A stretch of 64,000 nucleotides of DNA from Streptomyces iconiensis (GCF_028657195.3 NZ_JANCPR020000003.1:124001-188000); one strand, 5' to 3'; numbered from the stretch's first letter, positions 15,829 to 25,589 are shown. Notes: a model not told the origin generated them from the letters alone. Numbers and translations: made by a program.

Positions 15829-16295
15829 GCGAGGACACCCCCTCCTTGGGATCCCGGCGGCCTGGACCTCGGAACCCGACTGCGTGAAAGTGCGTGAAAC
15901 TGCTCTCTTTCACGCAACATTACGCAAAGATCCATCATGCTGTCCAGCCCTCTTTCGAGGGACAAAGCCCCGTTGTGCCGGTGTCAGGAGCGGCCCCCGC
16001 GTGCCGGTGTCGGGCCGGGGCCCGGGGGCCGCTGTCCCCGCGGCCGGTGACGGGGCCTGCCGGCGCCGTGCCGACCGCCAGGACCGGGGCGCCGTCGCCG
16101 CGGGCCGGGTCCCTGGCGGGGCACGGCGACTCCGGGAAACGGCGGGCACGCGAACTCCCGGAAGAGGGTGGCGCCTTGCGCCGCCCGGGACGCGGTGCGG
16201 ACCCGTGCGGGGTCGTCTGGGGGGCTTGTGGAATGGGGGAGCCGTTCTTAGCATTCCTGGTGTTACATCAGTTGTGTCACAGAGCTGGGGGCTTG
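15829..16295. other. 467-bp divergent intergenic region (agaS-like / CoA racemase)
   Basis: The agaS-proximal 100 bp are the only AT-richer part and hold the TGCGTGAAA box cluster (15881-15926). From 15960 to 16240 the sequence is very GC-rich, with two imperfect copies of GTGCCGGTGTC near 15974 and 16009 and no gene I can support. The last 50 bp (GGTGTTACATCAGTTGTGTC) are again AT-richer and probably hold the promoter of the CoA racemase operon. Confidence 0.5.
15881..15926. promoter_or_regulatory. Operator cluster: TGCGTGAAA direct repeats with inverted TTTCACGCA
   Basis: TGCGTGAAAG (15881-15890) and TGCGTGAAAC (15891-15900) are tandem. The exact inverse TTTCACGCA lies at 15908-15916, with a further half-like ATTACGCA at 15919-15926. 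The cluster sits 53-98 bp upstream of the SIS gene. DeoR-family repressors typically bind such repeated GAAA/TTTC-containing boxes. The operon encodes one, so autoregulation is likely. Confidence 0.65.
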
Positions 16296-17543
16296 ATGAC
16301 AGCAGCCGGAGAGCACGCCAGGGCCGTCGGAGCGACAGTGCGGCACGCTTCGGCACGCCCCGCAGGACCTCTCGCGGGCGTCCGCGTCGTGGAGTTGGCC
16401 GGTATCGGGCCCGGTCCCTTCGCCGCGATGACCCTCGCGGACCTGGGCGCCGACGTGGTCCGTGTCGACCGTCCGGGGGGCGGCGCCCTCGCCGCTTCGG
16501 CAGAGCACGACGTCACGAACCGCAACAAGCGCTCGGTCCTCCTCGACCTCAAGAGCGAGCGGGGAGTTGAGGCCGTGCTCTCCCTCGTCGAGCGTGCCGA
16601 CGTGCTCATCGAGGGGTTCAGACCCGGAGTCGCCGAGCGGCTCGGTGTCGGACCCGACGCCTGCCTGTCCCGCAATCAGCGGCTCGTGTACGGGCGTATG
16701 ACGGGCTGGGGCCAGGAAGGACCGCTCGCCCAGCGCGCGGGACACGACATCGGGTACATCGCCGTCACCGGAGCCCTCGGCATGGCGGGACCCGCCGACG
16801 GCCCGCCGTACGCCCCCGCCAATCTGCTGGGCGACTACGCGGGCGGCTCCCTGTACCTCGTCATCGGGATCCTTGCCGCGCTCCAGCACGCCCGGAGCGA
16901 GGGCGGTGCCGGGCAGGTCGTGGACGCCGCGATCGTCGACGGGACCAGCCATCTGACGGCCATGATCCAGGGCATGCTGGCGGCCGGTGGCTGGCAGGAC
17001 AGACGCGCGGCCAACCTGCTCGACGGAGGCTGCCCCTTCTACGGCACCTATGCGACCTCGGACGGCGGCTTCATGGCCGTGGGCGCGCTGGAACCCAAGT
17101 TCTACGCGGAGTTCACGCGGCTGCTCGGCCTCGGGGACGAGGCGAAGCTACGGGAAGACCCGGCCGCCTGGGGGAAGTTGCGCGAGGCCATCGCGGCGCG
17201 CTTCGCCACCCGTACGCGTGAGCAGTGGACCGGGGTCTTCCAGGACTCGGACGCGTGCGTCGCGCCCGTTCTCTCCCTGCGGGAAGCGCCGGCCCACCCG
17301 CATCTCGCGGCGCGCGGCACCTACGTCGAGCACGGCGGCATCACACAGCCGGCTCCTGCGCCCCGCTTCTCCGCCACGCCCACGGCCGTGGCCAGCGGTC
17401 CCGCGCTGCCAGGAGCGCACGCGGAGGAGATCGCCCGCGACTGGGAGATGCCGTACCTCATGGAATCGGCGGGACGCGGCGCGGCACCACAGGCCGCACC
17501 CCAGCCCGCCGCAACGCCCGACAGAGAGCAGCCCACGCCATGA
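16296..17543 (+). CDS. Alpha-methylacyl-CoA racemase (family III CoA transferase fold)
   Basis: A 415-residue protein. VVELAGIGPGPFAAMTLADL (about 31-50) followed by GADVVRVDRPGG is the racemase-type N-terminus. The catalytic pair of the mycobacterial racemase (His126/Asp156) corresponds to His150 in AGHDIGYIAVTG and Asp180 in NLLGDYAGGS, with the same 30-residue spacing. The enzyme interconverts (2R)- and (2S)-methylacyl-CoA so that branched acids can enter beta-oxidation. Its last codon overlaps the acyl-CoA dehydrogenase start by ATGA, so the two are coupled in translation. The start is set by GGGGG before ATG 16296. The C-terminal 40 residues are Ala/Pro-rich. Confidence 0.88.
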   Translation: MTAAGEHARAVGATVRHASARPAGPLAGVRVVELAGIGPGPFAAMTLADLGADVVRVDRPGGGALAASAEHDVTNRNKRSVLLDLKSERGVEAVLSLVERADVLIEGFRPGVAERLGVGPDACLSRNQRLVYGRMTGWGQEGPLAQRAGHDIGYIAVTGALGMAGPADGPPYAPANLLGDYAGGSLYLVIGILAALQHARSEGGAGQVVDAAIVDGTSHLTAMIQGMLAAGGWQDRRAANLLDGGCPFYGTYATSDGGFMAVGALEPKFYAEFTRLLGLGDEAKLREDPAAWGKLREAIAARFATRTREQWTGVFQDSDACVAPVLSLREAPAHPHLAARGTYVEHGGITQPAPAPRFSATPTAVASGPALPGAHAEEIARDWEMPYLMESAGRGAAPQAAPQPAATPDREQPTP

Positions 17544-18682
17544 AGCGCCAGATCTTCACCGAGGACCACGAGGCGTTCCGCCGCACCGTCCGCACGTTCC
17601 TGGCCAAGGAGGTCGAGCCGTACTACGACCAGTGGGAGCGGGACGGCATCGTCTCCCGCGAGGCGTGGCTCGCCGCGGGGCGGCAGGGGCTGCTCGGCCT
17701 CGCTGTGCCCGAGCAGTACGGCGGTGGGGGAGAGGACGACTTCCGGTACGCCGCCGTCCTCGCCGAGGAGTTCACGCGCGCGGGCGCTGCCGGGCTCGCT
17801 GTCGGACTGCACAACGACATCATCGGCCCCTATCTGACCTCTCTCGGCACGGACGAGCAGAAGCGCCGCTGGCTGCCGGGTTTCTGTACGGGCGAGACGG
17901 TCACCGCCATCGCCATGACCGAGCCGGGCGCGGGCTCCGACCTCCAGGGCATCCGCACCACGGCCGAGGACAAGGGCGACCACTGGCTGCTCAACGGTTC
18001 GAAGACGTTCATCTCCAACGGCATCCTCGCCGACCTGGTGATCGTCGTCGCCAGGACGACACCCGAGGGAGGCGCGCACGGCCTCAGCCTGCTGGTGGTC
18101 GAGCGCGGCATGGAGGGGTTCGAGCGCGGCCGGAACCTCGACAAGATCGGGCAGAAGGCACAGGACACGGCGGAGCTGTTCTTCGACGACGTCGTGGTTC
18201 CCAAGGAGAACCTGCTGGGCGAACTGAACGGCGCTTTCGTGCACCTGATGACCAACCTCGCGCAGGAGCGCATGGGCATAGCCGTCGCCGGGATCGCCGC
18301 TGCCGAGCACCTTCTGGAGATCACCACGGAGTATGTGAAGGAACGTGAGGCGTTCGGCAGGCCGCTCGCCAAGCTCCAGCACATCCGGTTCGAGATCGCG
18401 GAGATGGCCACCGAGTGCGCGGTGACGCGCGCGTTCCTCGACCGCTGCATCGAGGACCACGCGAAGGGCGAGCTGGACGCGGTGCACGCCTCCATGGCCA
18501 AGTGGTGGGCAACCGAACTCCAGAAGCGGGCCGCCGACCGCTGCCTCCAACTCCACGGCGGGTACGGGTACATGAACGAATACCGCGTGGCGAAGGCTTT
18601 CACCGACGGCCGCATCCAGACCATCTACGGCGGCACGACCGAGATCATGAAGGAGATCATCGGCCGCTCCCTCCTCGCCTGA
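17540..18682 (+). CDS. Acyl-CoA dehydrogenase
   Basis: A 380-residue flavoenzyme catalysing the first dehydrogenation of acyl-CoA beta-oxidation. It shows the ACAD N-terminal helical domain, [14 protein letters not shown] (FAD/substrate loop), [12 protein letters not shown] and [16 protein letters not shown]. The C-terminal signature is [20 protein letters not shown] and [15 protein letters not shown]. The latter, and the Glu in AQERMGIA at the helix position used by isovaleryl- and long-chain enzymes, suggest the long-chain/isovaleryl branch of the family. The ATG overlaps the stop of the racemase gene by 4 bp. Substrate by context: alpha-methyl-branched or long-chain acyl-CoA. Confidence 0.9.
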   Translation: MKRQIFTEDHEAFRRTVRTFLAKEVEPYYDQWERDGIVSREAWLAAGRQGLLGLAVPEQYGGGGEDDFRYAAVLAEEFTRAGAAGLAVGLHNDIIGPYLTSLGTDEQKRRWLPGFCTGETVTAIAMTEPGAGSDLQGIRTTAEDKGDHWLLNGSKTFISNGILADLVIVVARTTPEGGAHGLSLLVVERGMEGFERGRNLDKIGQKAQDTAELFFDDVVVPKENLLGELNGAFVHLMTNLAQERMGIAVAGIAAAEHLLEITTEYVKEREAFGRPLAKLQHIRFEIAEMATECAVTRAFLDRCIEDHAKGELDAVHASMAKWWATELQKRAADRCLQLHGGYGYMNEYRVAKAFTDGRIQTIYGGTTEIMKEIIGRSLLA

Positions 18683-18689
18683 GCACAGC

Positions 18690-18870
18690 CCTGCCGGGGG
18701 CAGGCTCGCTCCCGTACAGAGCCCAGTTCTCCCGTACGGAGCCTTCCCGAGAACCGACCCACCCGTACAGAGCCCCTCCCGTACGGCCCCTCGCACGGGC
18801 CCCGTACAGGCGCCCTCCCGGACAAGGCCCTCCGTACAGGCGGCCCTTCGGGACTCAAGCCCCTCCCGCA
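18690..18870. repeat. CCGTACAG/CCGTACGG degenerate repeats in spacer
   Basis: The 209-bp gap before the thiolase gene is largely made of imperfect copies of TCCCGTACAGAGCCC-like words, at about 18711, 18731, 18765, 18778, 18802 and 18830. No gene is supported. The thiolase ribosome-binding site (AAAGG, 18877-18881) follows directly. Confidence 0.6.
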
Positions 18871-18891
18871 CACACGAAAGGCACCCACCCC

Positions 18892-20106
18892 GTGACCACC
18901 GAAGCGTTCGTCTACGACGCCATCCGCACCCCGCGCGGGCGGGGTAAGGCCAGTGGTGCCCTGCACGGCACCAAGCCCGTCGACCTCGTCGTCGGGCTCA
19001 TCCACGAGATGCGCCGCCGGCTGCCCGGTCTCGACCCGGCCGCCATCGACGACCTGGTGCTCGGGGTCGTCGGCCCCGTGGGGGACCAGGGCTCCGACAT
19101 CGCCAAGATCTCGGCCATCGCCGCCGGACTGCCCGACACCGTCGCGGGGGTACAGGAGAACCGCTTCTGTGCCTCGGGCCTGGAGGCTGTCAACCTCGCG
19201 GCTGCGAAGGTGCGTTCGGGCTGGGAGGACCTGGTACTGGCGGGTGGCGTCGAGTCCATGTCCCGGGTGCCGATGGCCAGCGACGGGGGCGCCTGGTTCG
19301 CGGACCCGATGACCAACTTCGAGACGGGTTTCGTGCCCCAGGGCATCGGTGCCGACCTCATCGCCACCATCGAGGGCTTCAGCCGCAGGGACGTGGACGA
19401 GTACGCCGCGCGCTCGCAGGAACTGGCGGCAGCCGCGTGGAAGGACGGCCGCTTCGCGCGGTCCGTCGTCCCCGTCCTCGACCGCAACGGGCTGACCGTA
19501 CTCGACCAGGACGAGCACATCCGGCCCGGCACGACGGCCGACTCCCTCGCGAAGCTCAACCCGTCCTTCGAGGTCGTCGGCGACGTGGGCGGCTTCGACG
19601 CGGTGGCGCTCCAGAAGTACCACTGGGTCGAGCGGATCGAGCACGTGCACCACGCGGGCAACTCCTCGGGCATCGTGGACGGTTCGGCGCTCGTCGCGCT
19701 CGGCAACGCGGAGGTGGGCAAGCGTTACGGGCTGGAGCCGCGCGCCCGTATCCTCTCGGCCGCCGTCTCGGGCGCCGACCCGACGATCATGCTCACGGGC
19801 CCCGCGCCCGCCTCCCGCAAGGCCCTCGCCAAGGCCGGGCTGACCGTGGAGGACATGGATCTGGTCGAGATCAACGAGGCGTTCGCCGCCGTCGTGCTGC
19901 GCTTCGCGCGCGACATGGGACTGCCGCTGGAGAAGGTGAATGTGAACGGGGGCGCCATCGCGATGGGCCACCCGCTGGGCGCGACCGGGGCGATGCTCCT
20001 GGGAACCGTCGTGGACGAGCTGGAGCGCAGGGACCAGCGGTACGGGCTGATCACGCTGTGCGTGGGCGGAGGAATGGGGATCGCGACCGTGGTCGAACGG
20101 CTGTAG
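18892..20106 (+). CDS. fadA: Acetyl-CoA C-acyltransferase (thiolase, FadA-like)
   Basis: The 404-residue thiolase catalyses the last, thiolytic step of beta-oxidation. The nucleophile is Cys93 in [12 protein letters not shown]. His360 in [16 protein letters not shown] and Cys390 in [13 protein letters not shown] complete the catalytic set. The GTG start at 18892 follows AAAGG and opens the conserved [14 protein letters not shown]. It is followed by the FadB-type gene after a 179-bp repeat-rich gap, so the two encode an FadA/FadB-like trifunctional complex. Confidence 0.92.
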   Translation: MTTEAFVYDAIRTPRGRGKASGALHGTKPVDLVVGLIHEMRRRLPGLDPAAIDDLVLGVVGPVGDQGSDIAKISAIAAGLPDTVAGVQENRFCASGLEAVNLAAAKVRSGWEDLVLAGGVESMSRVPMASDGGAWFADPMTNFETGFVPQGIGADLIATIEGFSRRDVDEYAARSQELAAAAWKDGRFARSVVPVLDRNGLTVLDQDEHIRPGTTADSLAKLNPSFEVVGDVGGFDAVALQKYHWVERIEHVHHAGNSSGIVDGSALVALGNAEVGKRYGLEPRARILSAAVSGADPTIMLTGPAPASRKALAKAGLTVEDMDLVEINEAFAAVVLRFARDMGLPLEKVNVNGGAIAMGHPLGATGAMLLGTVVDELERRDQRYGLITLCVGGGMGIATVVERL

Positions 20107-20220
20107 ACGGCCCAACGGCCCAACGGCCCAACGGCCCAACGGGCTCTCGGGCCCACGGCCCAACGGCTCTCGGGCCCGGCCCATCCGCACGGGCCCATCC
20201 GCACGGGCCCGGTCCGCAGG
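20107..20220. repeat. 8-bp tandem repeat ACGGCCCA and related GC-rich repeats
   Basis: Four exact tandem copies of ACGGCCCA (20107-20138) begin immediately after the thiolase stop codon. Two longer ACGG(C)TCTCGGGCCC-type units (to about 20180) and two copies of CCCATCCGCACGGG (about 20178-20208) follow. There is no unique spacer between units, so it is not CRISPR-like. Confidence 0.85.
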
Positions 20221-20285
20221 GGTCCAGCCCCATGGGGGCCGGGCCACCCTCCCCACACAGAACTGACTTTGGAGACGAACCAGAC

Positions 20286-22478
20286 ATGCCCGAGTCCACC
20301 ACCATTCGCTGGGACCAGGACGGCGATGGCGTCGTCACGCTCACCTTCGACGACCCGGACCAGTCGGCGAACACCATGAACGCGGCCTTCCAGTCCTCCC
20401 TGACCGCCGTCGCCGACCGGCTCGAAGCCGAACGGGACAGCGTGCGCGGCATCATTCTCACCTCGGCCAAGAAGACCTTCTTCGCCGGCGGCGACCTCCG
20501 GCTGCTCATCCAGGCGAGGCCGGAGAACGCCGAGGAGGTCTTCGAGAACGGCATGCGCATCAAGCGCGATCTGCGCAGGATCGAGACCCTGGGCAAACCC
20601 GTGGTCGCCGCGCTCAACGGCGCCACGCTCGGCGGTGGCCTGGAGATCGCGCTCGCCTGTCACCACCGTGTCGCGCTCGACGCCAAGGGCAGCAAGATCG
20701 GCTGCCCGGAGGCGACGCTCGGCCTGCTCCCCGCCGGCGGAGGCGTCACGCGCACCGTACGGATGCTCGGTATCGCGGACGCGCTGCTGAAGGTGCTTCT
20801 CCAGGGGCAGCAGTACTTCCCGGCCCAGGCCAAGGAGATCGGGCTCGTCGACGAGGTCGTGGCGACCGAGACGGAGATGCTCGCCGCCGCGCGCGCCTTC
20901 ATCGAGGCCAACCCCGAGGCCCAGCAGCCCTGGGACGCCAAGGGGTACAAGATCCCCGGGGGTACGCCCGCACATCCCAAGTTCGCCGCGAACCTCCCGG
21001 CCTTCCCCGCGAACCTCAAGAAGCAGACGAACGGCGCCCCTTACCCCGCGCAGCGCAACATCCTCGCCGCCGCCGTCGAGGGCTCCCAGGTCGACTTCGA
21101 GACCGCGCAGGTCATCGAGGCGCGGTACTTCGTGGACCTGGTCACCGGGCAGATCTCCAAGAACATGATCCAGGCGTTCTTCTTCGACCTCCAGGCGGTC
21201 AACGCGGGCCGCAGCCGCCCTCAGGAGTTCGACCGGCGCGAGGTCCGCAAGGTCGCCGTCCTCGGTGCGGGGATGATGGGCGCCGGAATCGCCTACTCCT
21301 GCGCCAAGGCGGGCATCGACGTCGTCCTCAAGGACGTTTCCCAGGAGGCGGCCGAGAAGGGCAAGGCATATGCGGTGGGGGTGCTGGAGAAGGCGCTCGC
21401 GCGCGGGAAGACCACGGAAGCCAAGCGCGACGCGCTCCTCGCACGCATCACCCCGACCGCGGACCCGCAGGACGTCGCAGGCTGTGACGCGGTCATCGAG
21501 GCAGTGTTCGAGGACCCGGCGCTCAAGCACAAGGTCTTCCAGGAGATCCAGGACATCGTCGCGCCCGAGGCGCTGCTCTGCTCGAACACCTCCACCCTGC
21601 CGATCACCGCGCTCGCCGAAGGGGTCGCGCGGCAGCGGGACTTCATCGGGCTGCACTTCTTCTCGCCCGTCGACAAGATGCCGCTTGTCGAGATCATCAA
21701 GGGCCGTGCCACGGGCGACGAGGCACTGGCGCGCGCCTTCGACCTCGTACGGCAGATCAAGAAGACCCCGATCGTGGTCAACGACTCGCGTGGCTTCTTC
21801 ACCTCACGCGTCATCGGCCACTTCATCAACGAGGGTGTCGCGCTCCTGGCCGAGGGCGTCGAGCCCGCCACCGTCGAACAGGCGGCGGCACAGGCCGGGT
21901 ACCCGGCCAAGGTGCTCTCGCTGATGGACGAGCTGACCTTGACCCTGCCCCGCAAGATCCGCGACGAGACGCGTCAGGCACTGCGCGCCGAGGGCAAGGA
22001 GCTGCCCCCGCACCCCGCGGACGCGGTCCTCGACCGCATGGTGGACGAGTTCGGGCGCACAGGGCGCAGCGGTGGCGCCGGCTTCTACGACTACGACGAG
22101 AACGGCAAGCGCGCCCGCCTGTGGCCGGGACTGCGCGAGCACTTCACCAGGTCGGGCGATGACACACCCGGCATTCCCTTCGAGGACATGAAGGAGCGGA
22201 TGCTCTTCTCCGAGGCGCTGGACACCGTCCGGCTCTTCGAGGAGGGCGTGCTCACCTCGGTCGCCGACGCCAACATCGGCTCCATCATGGGCATCGGCTT
22301 CCCGGCCTGGACGGGCGGCGTGCTGCAGTACATCAACGGCTACGAGGGCGGGCTGCCCGGATTCGTGGCCCGCGCACGGGAGTTGGGCGAGCGCTATGGC
22401 GACCGCTTCGCCGTGCCCGCGCTCCTCGCGGAGAAGGCGGGGAAGGGGGAGTCCTTCACGGACACGGCGACCGACTGA
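20286..22478 (+). CDS. fadB: FadB-type fusion: enoyl-CoA hydratase / 3-hydroxyacyl-CoA dehydrogenase
   Basis: A 730-residue bifunctional protein. Residues 10-200 are the crotonase domain ([16 protein letters not shown] oxyanion strand; [20 protein letters not shown] with the conserved GGG and Glu). Residues 318-500 are the NAD-binding domain ([20 protein letters not shown]; catalytic His near 455 in [18 protein letters not shown]). Residues 510-720 are the paired C-terminal dehydrogenase domains ([25 protein letters not shown]). It hydrates enoyl-CoA and oxidises the L-3-hydroxyacyl-CoA. ATG 20286 follows a GGAG; the long upstream frame runs over the thiolase and is rejected. Confidence 0.93.
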   Translation: MPESTTIRWDQDGDGVVTLTFDDPDQSANTMNAAFQSSLTAVADRLEAERDSVRGIILTSAKKTFFAGGDLRLLIQARPENAEEVFENGMRIKRDLRRIETLGKPVVAALNGATLGGGLEIALACHHRVALDAKGSKIGCPEATLGLLPAGGGVTRTVRMLGIADALLKVLLQGQQYFPAQAKEIGLVDEVVATETEMLAAARAFIEANPEAQQPWDAKGYKIPGGTPAHPKFAANLPAFPANLKKQTNGAPYPAQRNILAAAVEGSQVDFETAQVIEARYFVDLVTGQISKNMIQAFFFDLQAVNAGRSRPQEFDRREVRKVAVLGAGMMGAGIAYSCAKAGIDVVLKDVSQEAAEKGKAYAVGVLEKALARGKTTEAKRDALLARITPTADPQDVAGCDAVIEAVFEDPALKHKVFQEIQDIVAPEALLCSNTSTLPITALAEGVARQRDFIGLHFFSPVDKMPLVEIIKGRATGDEALARAFDLVRQIKKTPIVVNDSRGFFTSRVIGHFINEGVALLAEGVEPATVEQAAAQAGYPAKVLSLMDELTLTLPRKIRDETRQALRAEGKELPPHPADAVLDRMVDEFGRTGRSGGAGFYDYDENGKRARLWPGLREHFTRSGDDTPGIPFEDMKERMLFSEALDTVRLFEEGVLTSVADANIGSIMGIGFPAWTGGVLQYINGYEGGLPGFVARARELGERYGDRFAVPALLAEKAGKGESFTDTATD

Positions 22479-22510
22479 CGCCGACTGACACCGACTGACG
22501 CCGACAAGGG
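22471..22510 (+). repeat. 10-bp tandem repeat CCGACTGACG spanning the fadB stop codon
   Basis: Three units (22471-22480, 22481-22490, 22491-22500) plus a partial fourth. Each unit contains a TGA, and the first TGA (22476-22478) is the stop of the FadB-type gene. Further GC-rich repeats of GGCCCGGCTGCCCG-like words continue to about 22600. Confidence 0.85.
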
Positions 22511-22641
22511 CCCGGTAGCCGGCGCGGCCCGGCGGCACCCCAGTCGATACGGCCCGGCTGCCCGACGTGGCCCGGCTGCCCGGCGCGCACCGGAAGCGGG
22601 GGCGGCGCCAGGAGCGGCCGATGGCGCCGGTCCCGCCGGGG

Positions 22642-23586
22642 TCAGTCCGAGGTGGGCCGCGGGGCCCGCTCCGCAGGGAAGGCGCCCCGCAGCTCCTCCT
22701 TCATCGACCGCTGGAACGCGGTGACCAGCGCCTGCACCACCATGGGCTGCATATGTGCCGAGAGCGACTTCATCCGCTCGACCCGTTCGGGGTCCGACTC
22801 CAGCTCCCGGTAGGGCTCCCACACCTCCTGCTTGAACAGGCGGCTCAGCTCACGCGCCGCCGAGCGGCTGTGTTCCAGCATCACCTCGCGCGCGGCCAGG
22901 ATCGCCTCCTGCGATATGGGCACGTCCAGCAGCCTGACCCCCAGCTGAACCAGGCCGGGGTCGACGCGGAAGACGTCGGGGTCCTCCGTACGGACGAGAA
23001 CGCTCATCGCCTCCAGGCGCTTCAGCTCGTCGTCGGTCAACTCCCGCCCGACGCGCCCCTCCAGCTGCCCGCGCGTCGTCTCGTCCACCGTGTCCGGCAT
23101 CCAGGACGCCACGACGGCACGGTGAATGGCGAGGTCGTGCGCGCTGATGTCGTCCGGCAGGCGCTGGAGGTAGCGCTCGATCGCGGCCAGCGTCATGCCC
23201 TGGTTCTGGAGTTCCTCTATGAGCGCGAGCCGTGAGAGGTGTTCGGCGCCGTACCGCCCCACCCGGCGCGGGCCGATCGTGGGCGGCGGCAGCAGGCCAC
23301 GGGTGCTGTAGAAACGGATCGTGCGTACGGTCACGCCCGCGCGGGCGGCGAGTTGATCGACGGTGAGCTGGTCGGCCGGTTCGTTCTCGCGCTCCAGGCT
23401 TCCGTTCCCGTGCCCAGCCGTGCCGGCCGCGCGCTCGGCTGTCGCGTTCTTGCGCTGCTCCGGCCGGTTCCGGCCCCCGGCCGGCCCGTTCGCGTTCCCG
23501 GTCGGGCCGTTCCCGTCCTCCGACGGCCCGTTGCCCTCCTCCGCAGGACCGTTCTCCTGCGCCACGGTCCCGTTCTCGTGCTCCAT
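22642..23586 (-). CDS. MerR-family transcriptional regulator
   Basis: A 314-residue regulator with an unusual N-terminal region. Residues 1-60 are a tandem low-complexity repeat of Gly-Asn-Gly-Pro-like units (NGPAEEGNGPSEDGNGP and so on). The MerR helix-turn-helix begins near residue 73 (LTVDQLAARAGVTVRTIRFY, then STRGLLPPP) with an HLSRLALIEELQNQGMTLAA dimer helix. A C-terminal all-helical domain of unknown ligand follows. I chose ATG 23586 because GAGAGGGG lies 7-14 bases upstream; GTG 23607 is possible. It lies between the fad genes and a divergent acyl-CoA synthetase, so control of fatty-acid degradation is likely. It has no obvious metal-binding Cys set. Confidence 0.85.
   Translation of the reverse strand: MEHENGTVAQENGPAEEGNGPSEDGNGPTGNANGPAGGRNRPEQRKNATAERAAGTAGHGNGSLERENEPADQLTVDQLAARAGVTVRTIRFYSTRGLLPPPTIGPRRVGRYGAEHLSRLALIEELQNQGMTLAAIERYLQRLPDDISAHDLAIHRAVVASWMPDTVDETTRGQLEGRVGRELTDDELKRLEAMSVLVRTEDPDVFRVDPGLVQLGVRLLDVPISQEAILAAREVMLEHSRSAARELSRLFKQEVWEPYRELESDPERVERMKSLSAHMQPMVVQALVTAFQRSMKEELRGAFPAERAPRPTSD
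23425..23580 (-). repeat. In-frame repeats encoding NGP motifs in the merR gene
   Basis: Imperfect 21-24-bp units encode successive GNGP-type motifs at the N-terminus of the MerR protein. The reading frame is kept. The repeat precedes the DNA-binding domain, where MerR proteins normally start. Confidence 0.7.
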
Positions 23587-23664
23587 GTGCAGCGCCCCTC
23601 TCGCCACCGGCCGCTCCGGTGCTCACCACCGGCTCGCCGCCGGCCTACGTACCGATCACGTTCA

Positions 23665-23677
23665 ACAGTATTGCTGT
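23665..23677. promoter_or_regulatory. Palindrome ACAG-TATTG-CTGT in merR/acyl-CoA synthetase promoter
   Basis: A small dyad in the AT-richest part of the 182-bp divergent region between the MerR gene and the acyl-CoA synthetase gene. MerR proteins bind dyads between -35 and -10, so this is a candidate site. The arms are only 4 bp, so the call is weak. Confidence 0.35.
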
Positions 23678-23768
23678 CTCACCACTCGTGTGAAACCTTC
23701 GGGTCCCGCGCGGACCCCTGTCGATGGCATACGGCACACGCCCTCACCAGACTCCTGACGGAGGCGCC

Positions 23769-25589
23769 ATGACCACGATTCTGCGACTCCCGGGTGACGC
23801 ACCGGAACTCACCGTTCCTGAGCTGCTGCTCAGAAACGCCGAGGACCACGGCGCCCTCCCGGCACTCTCCTGGCAGGAAGGAAGCGGTTCGCGTACCACC
23901 CTCACCTGGGGCGAGGCACGCCACAGGATCGCCGAAGTGGCCGCGGGGCTGGCCTCCTCGGGGGTGGAACGGGGCGAACATGTGCTGCTGATGATGGGCA
24001 ACAGGCCCGAGCACTGGCTCACCGACCTCGCCCTGGCCCACCTCGGTGCCGTGCCCGTCTCCGTGTACGGTACGGCGGCGCGGGAGCAGATCGGCCATAT
24101 CGTGCGGCACTCACGTGCCCGGCTCGCGGTGATCGAGGGCGCGGACGAGGTCGCCCGCTGGGAACCGCTGTTGGCGGGCGCCGAACAGGGGGAGGGGCGG
24201 CTGGAACGCCTCGTCGTCGTCGAACCCGACGCCGTGGGCGCGCACACAGCGTGGAGCGCGCTGCCCCGCGCGTACGACTCCGCCGTCTTCGAGAAGACCT
24301 GGCGTACGGTCCGCGCCTCCGACCCGGTCACCGTCGTCTACACCTCCGGTACGACGGGCGACCCCAAAGGTGTGGTGATCAGCCACCGCAACGTCGTCCT
24401 CAACGGTCTGGCCCTCGACAAGGTGGCCGAACTGCCCGACCACGTCGACCACATCAGCTATCTCCCGTTCGCGCACATCGCCGAGCGGATGCTCGGTATC
24501 TACCTGGCCGTGCTCCGCGCCGCCCACGTCCACCTGTGCGCCGACCCGGCGGGGATCGCCGCGCTCGCCAGGGAACTGCGTCCCGCGCAGTTCTTCGGGG
24601 TGCCACGGGTGTGGGAGAAGCTGGCCGCCTCGCTGCGCGCCGGGCTCGCCGCGCTGCCCGAGGAGCGCGCCGCCGCCGTCGCAGCCGTGGGGGATGTGGC
24701 CCGCGCGTACGTGCGCTGCCGCGAGCGCGGCGAGCGCCCCTCCGAGGAGCTTGAGGCCGCGTACGGGAAGGCCCGGCGCGAGGTCATCGGGCCGCTGCTG
24801 GGCCTCGCCGGCTTCGACCGGCTGGTGTGGACCGCGAGCGCCTCGGCTCCGATGCCGCAGGACGTGGTGGACTTCTGGGCCGGCTTCGGCCTCGTCGTGA
24901 TGGACGCGTGGGGCCTGACCGAGACGACGGGCGCGCTGACCCTCAACGGGCCCGACGCCTTCCGGCTGGGTTCCGTGGGACGTGCGATCGAGGGTACGGA
25001 GGTGCGGGCGGCGCCCGACGGTGAGTTGGAGGTGCGCGGCACCACCGTCTTCGCCGGCTATCTGCGCGCTGACGGCTCGATCGAGCCGGGAACGGACGAG
25101 GACGGATGGTTCGCGACCGGCGACATCGGCCGGATCGACGAGGACGGCTTCGTGTGGCTCACGGACCGTAAGAAGGAGATGATCGTGACCTCGACGGGCA
25201 AGAACGTCTCGCCCGCGCTCGTGGAGAACACCCTCAAGGAACATCCCCTGATCGGTCAGGCGCTGGTGCACGGGGACGGCCGTTCCTACCTCGTCGCACT
25301 GCTCGTCCTGGACGCCGAGATGGCACCCGTCTGGGCGGCCCGGCACGGGATCGAAGCGGCGCCGGGCGAGCTGTTCGCACATCCGGAGGTCAGGGCCGGA
25401 GTCGACCGCGCGGTCGAGGCGGCGAACGCGAGGCTCAACCGCACCGAGCAGATCAAGCGCTACCACCTGCTCCCCGACGAGTGGGGCCCCGGGACCGGCG
25501 AACTCACCCCGTCCCTGAAGCTGCGCCGCCGGGTGATCCAGAAGAAGTTCGCCCAGGTAATCGACGGGATGTACGCAGATCACCGGTGA
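23769..25589 (+). CDS. Long-chain acyl-CoA synthetase (AMP-forming)
   Basis: A 606-residue ANL-superfamily enzyme of the long-chain FACS type. YTSGTTGDPKGVVISHRN near residue 190 is the phosphate loop. The linker region ISYLPFAHIAERM and the motif WGLTETTGALT are typical of bacterial and eukaryotic long-chain synthetases. TGDIGRIDEDGFVWLTDRKK holds the ribose-binding Asp, and LTPSLKLRRRVIQKKF the C-terminal Lys region. It supplies acyl-CoA to the adjacent racemase-ACAD-thiolase-FadB set. ATG 23769 follows GGAGG at 23760-23764; an earlier in-frame ATG at 23724 lacks a ribosome-binding site. Confidence 0.9.
   Translation: MTTILRLPGDAPELTVPELLLRNAEDHGALPALSWQEGSGSRTTLTWGEARHRIAEVAAGLASSGVERGEHVLLMMGNRPEHWLTDLALAHLGAVPVSVYGTAAREQIGHIVRHSRARLAVIEGADEVARWEPLLAGAEQGEGRLERLVVVEPDAVGAHTAWSALPRAYDSAVFEKTWRTVRASDPVTVVYTSGTTGDPKGVVISHRNVVLNGLALDKVAELPDHVDHISYLPFAHIAERMLGIYLAVLRAAHVHLCADPAGIAALARELRPAQFFGVPRVWEKLAASLRAGLAALPEERAAAVAAVGDVARAYVRCRERGERPSEELEAAYGKARREVIGPLLGLAGFDRLVWTASASAPMPQDVVDFWAGFGLVVMDAWGLTETTGALTLNGPDAFRLGSVGRAIEGTEVRAAPDGELEVRGTTVFAGYLRADGSIEPGTDEDGWFATGDIGRIDEDGFVWLTDRKKEMIVTSTGKNVSPALVENTLKEHPLIGQALVHGDGRSYLVALLVLDAEMAPVWAARHGIEAAPGELFAHPEVRAGVDRAVEAANARLNRTEQIKRYHLLPDEWGPGTGELTPSLKLRRRVIQKKFAQVIDGMYADHR

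Noticed and set aside
20107..20220. Repeat array considered as CRISPR
   Set aside because: Units are 8-16 bp and directly adjacent with no unique spacers; no cas genes nearby.
18625..21656. Long minus-strand open frames over thiolase and fadB
   Set aside because: Shadows of well-conserved genes; the encoded sequences have no motifs.
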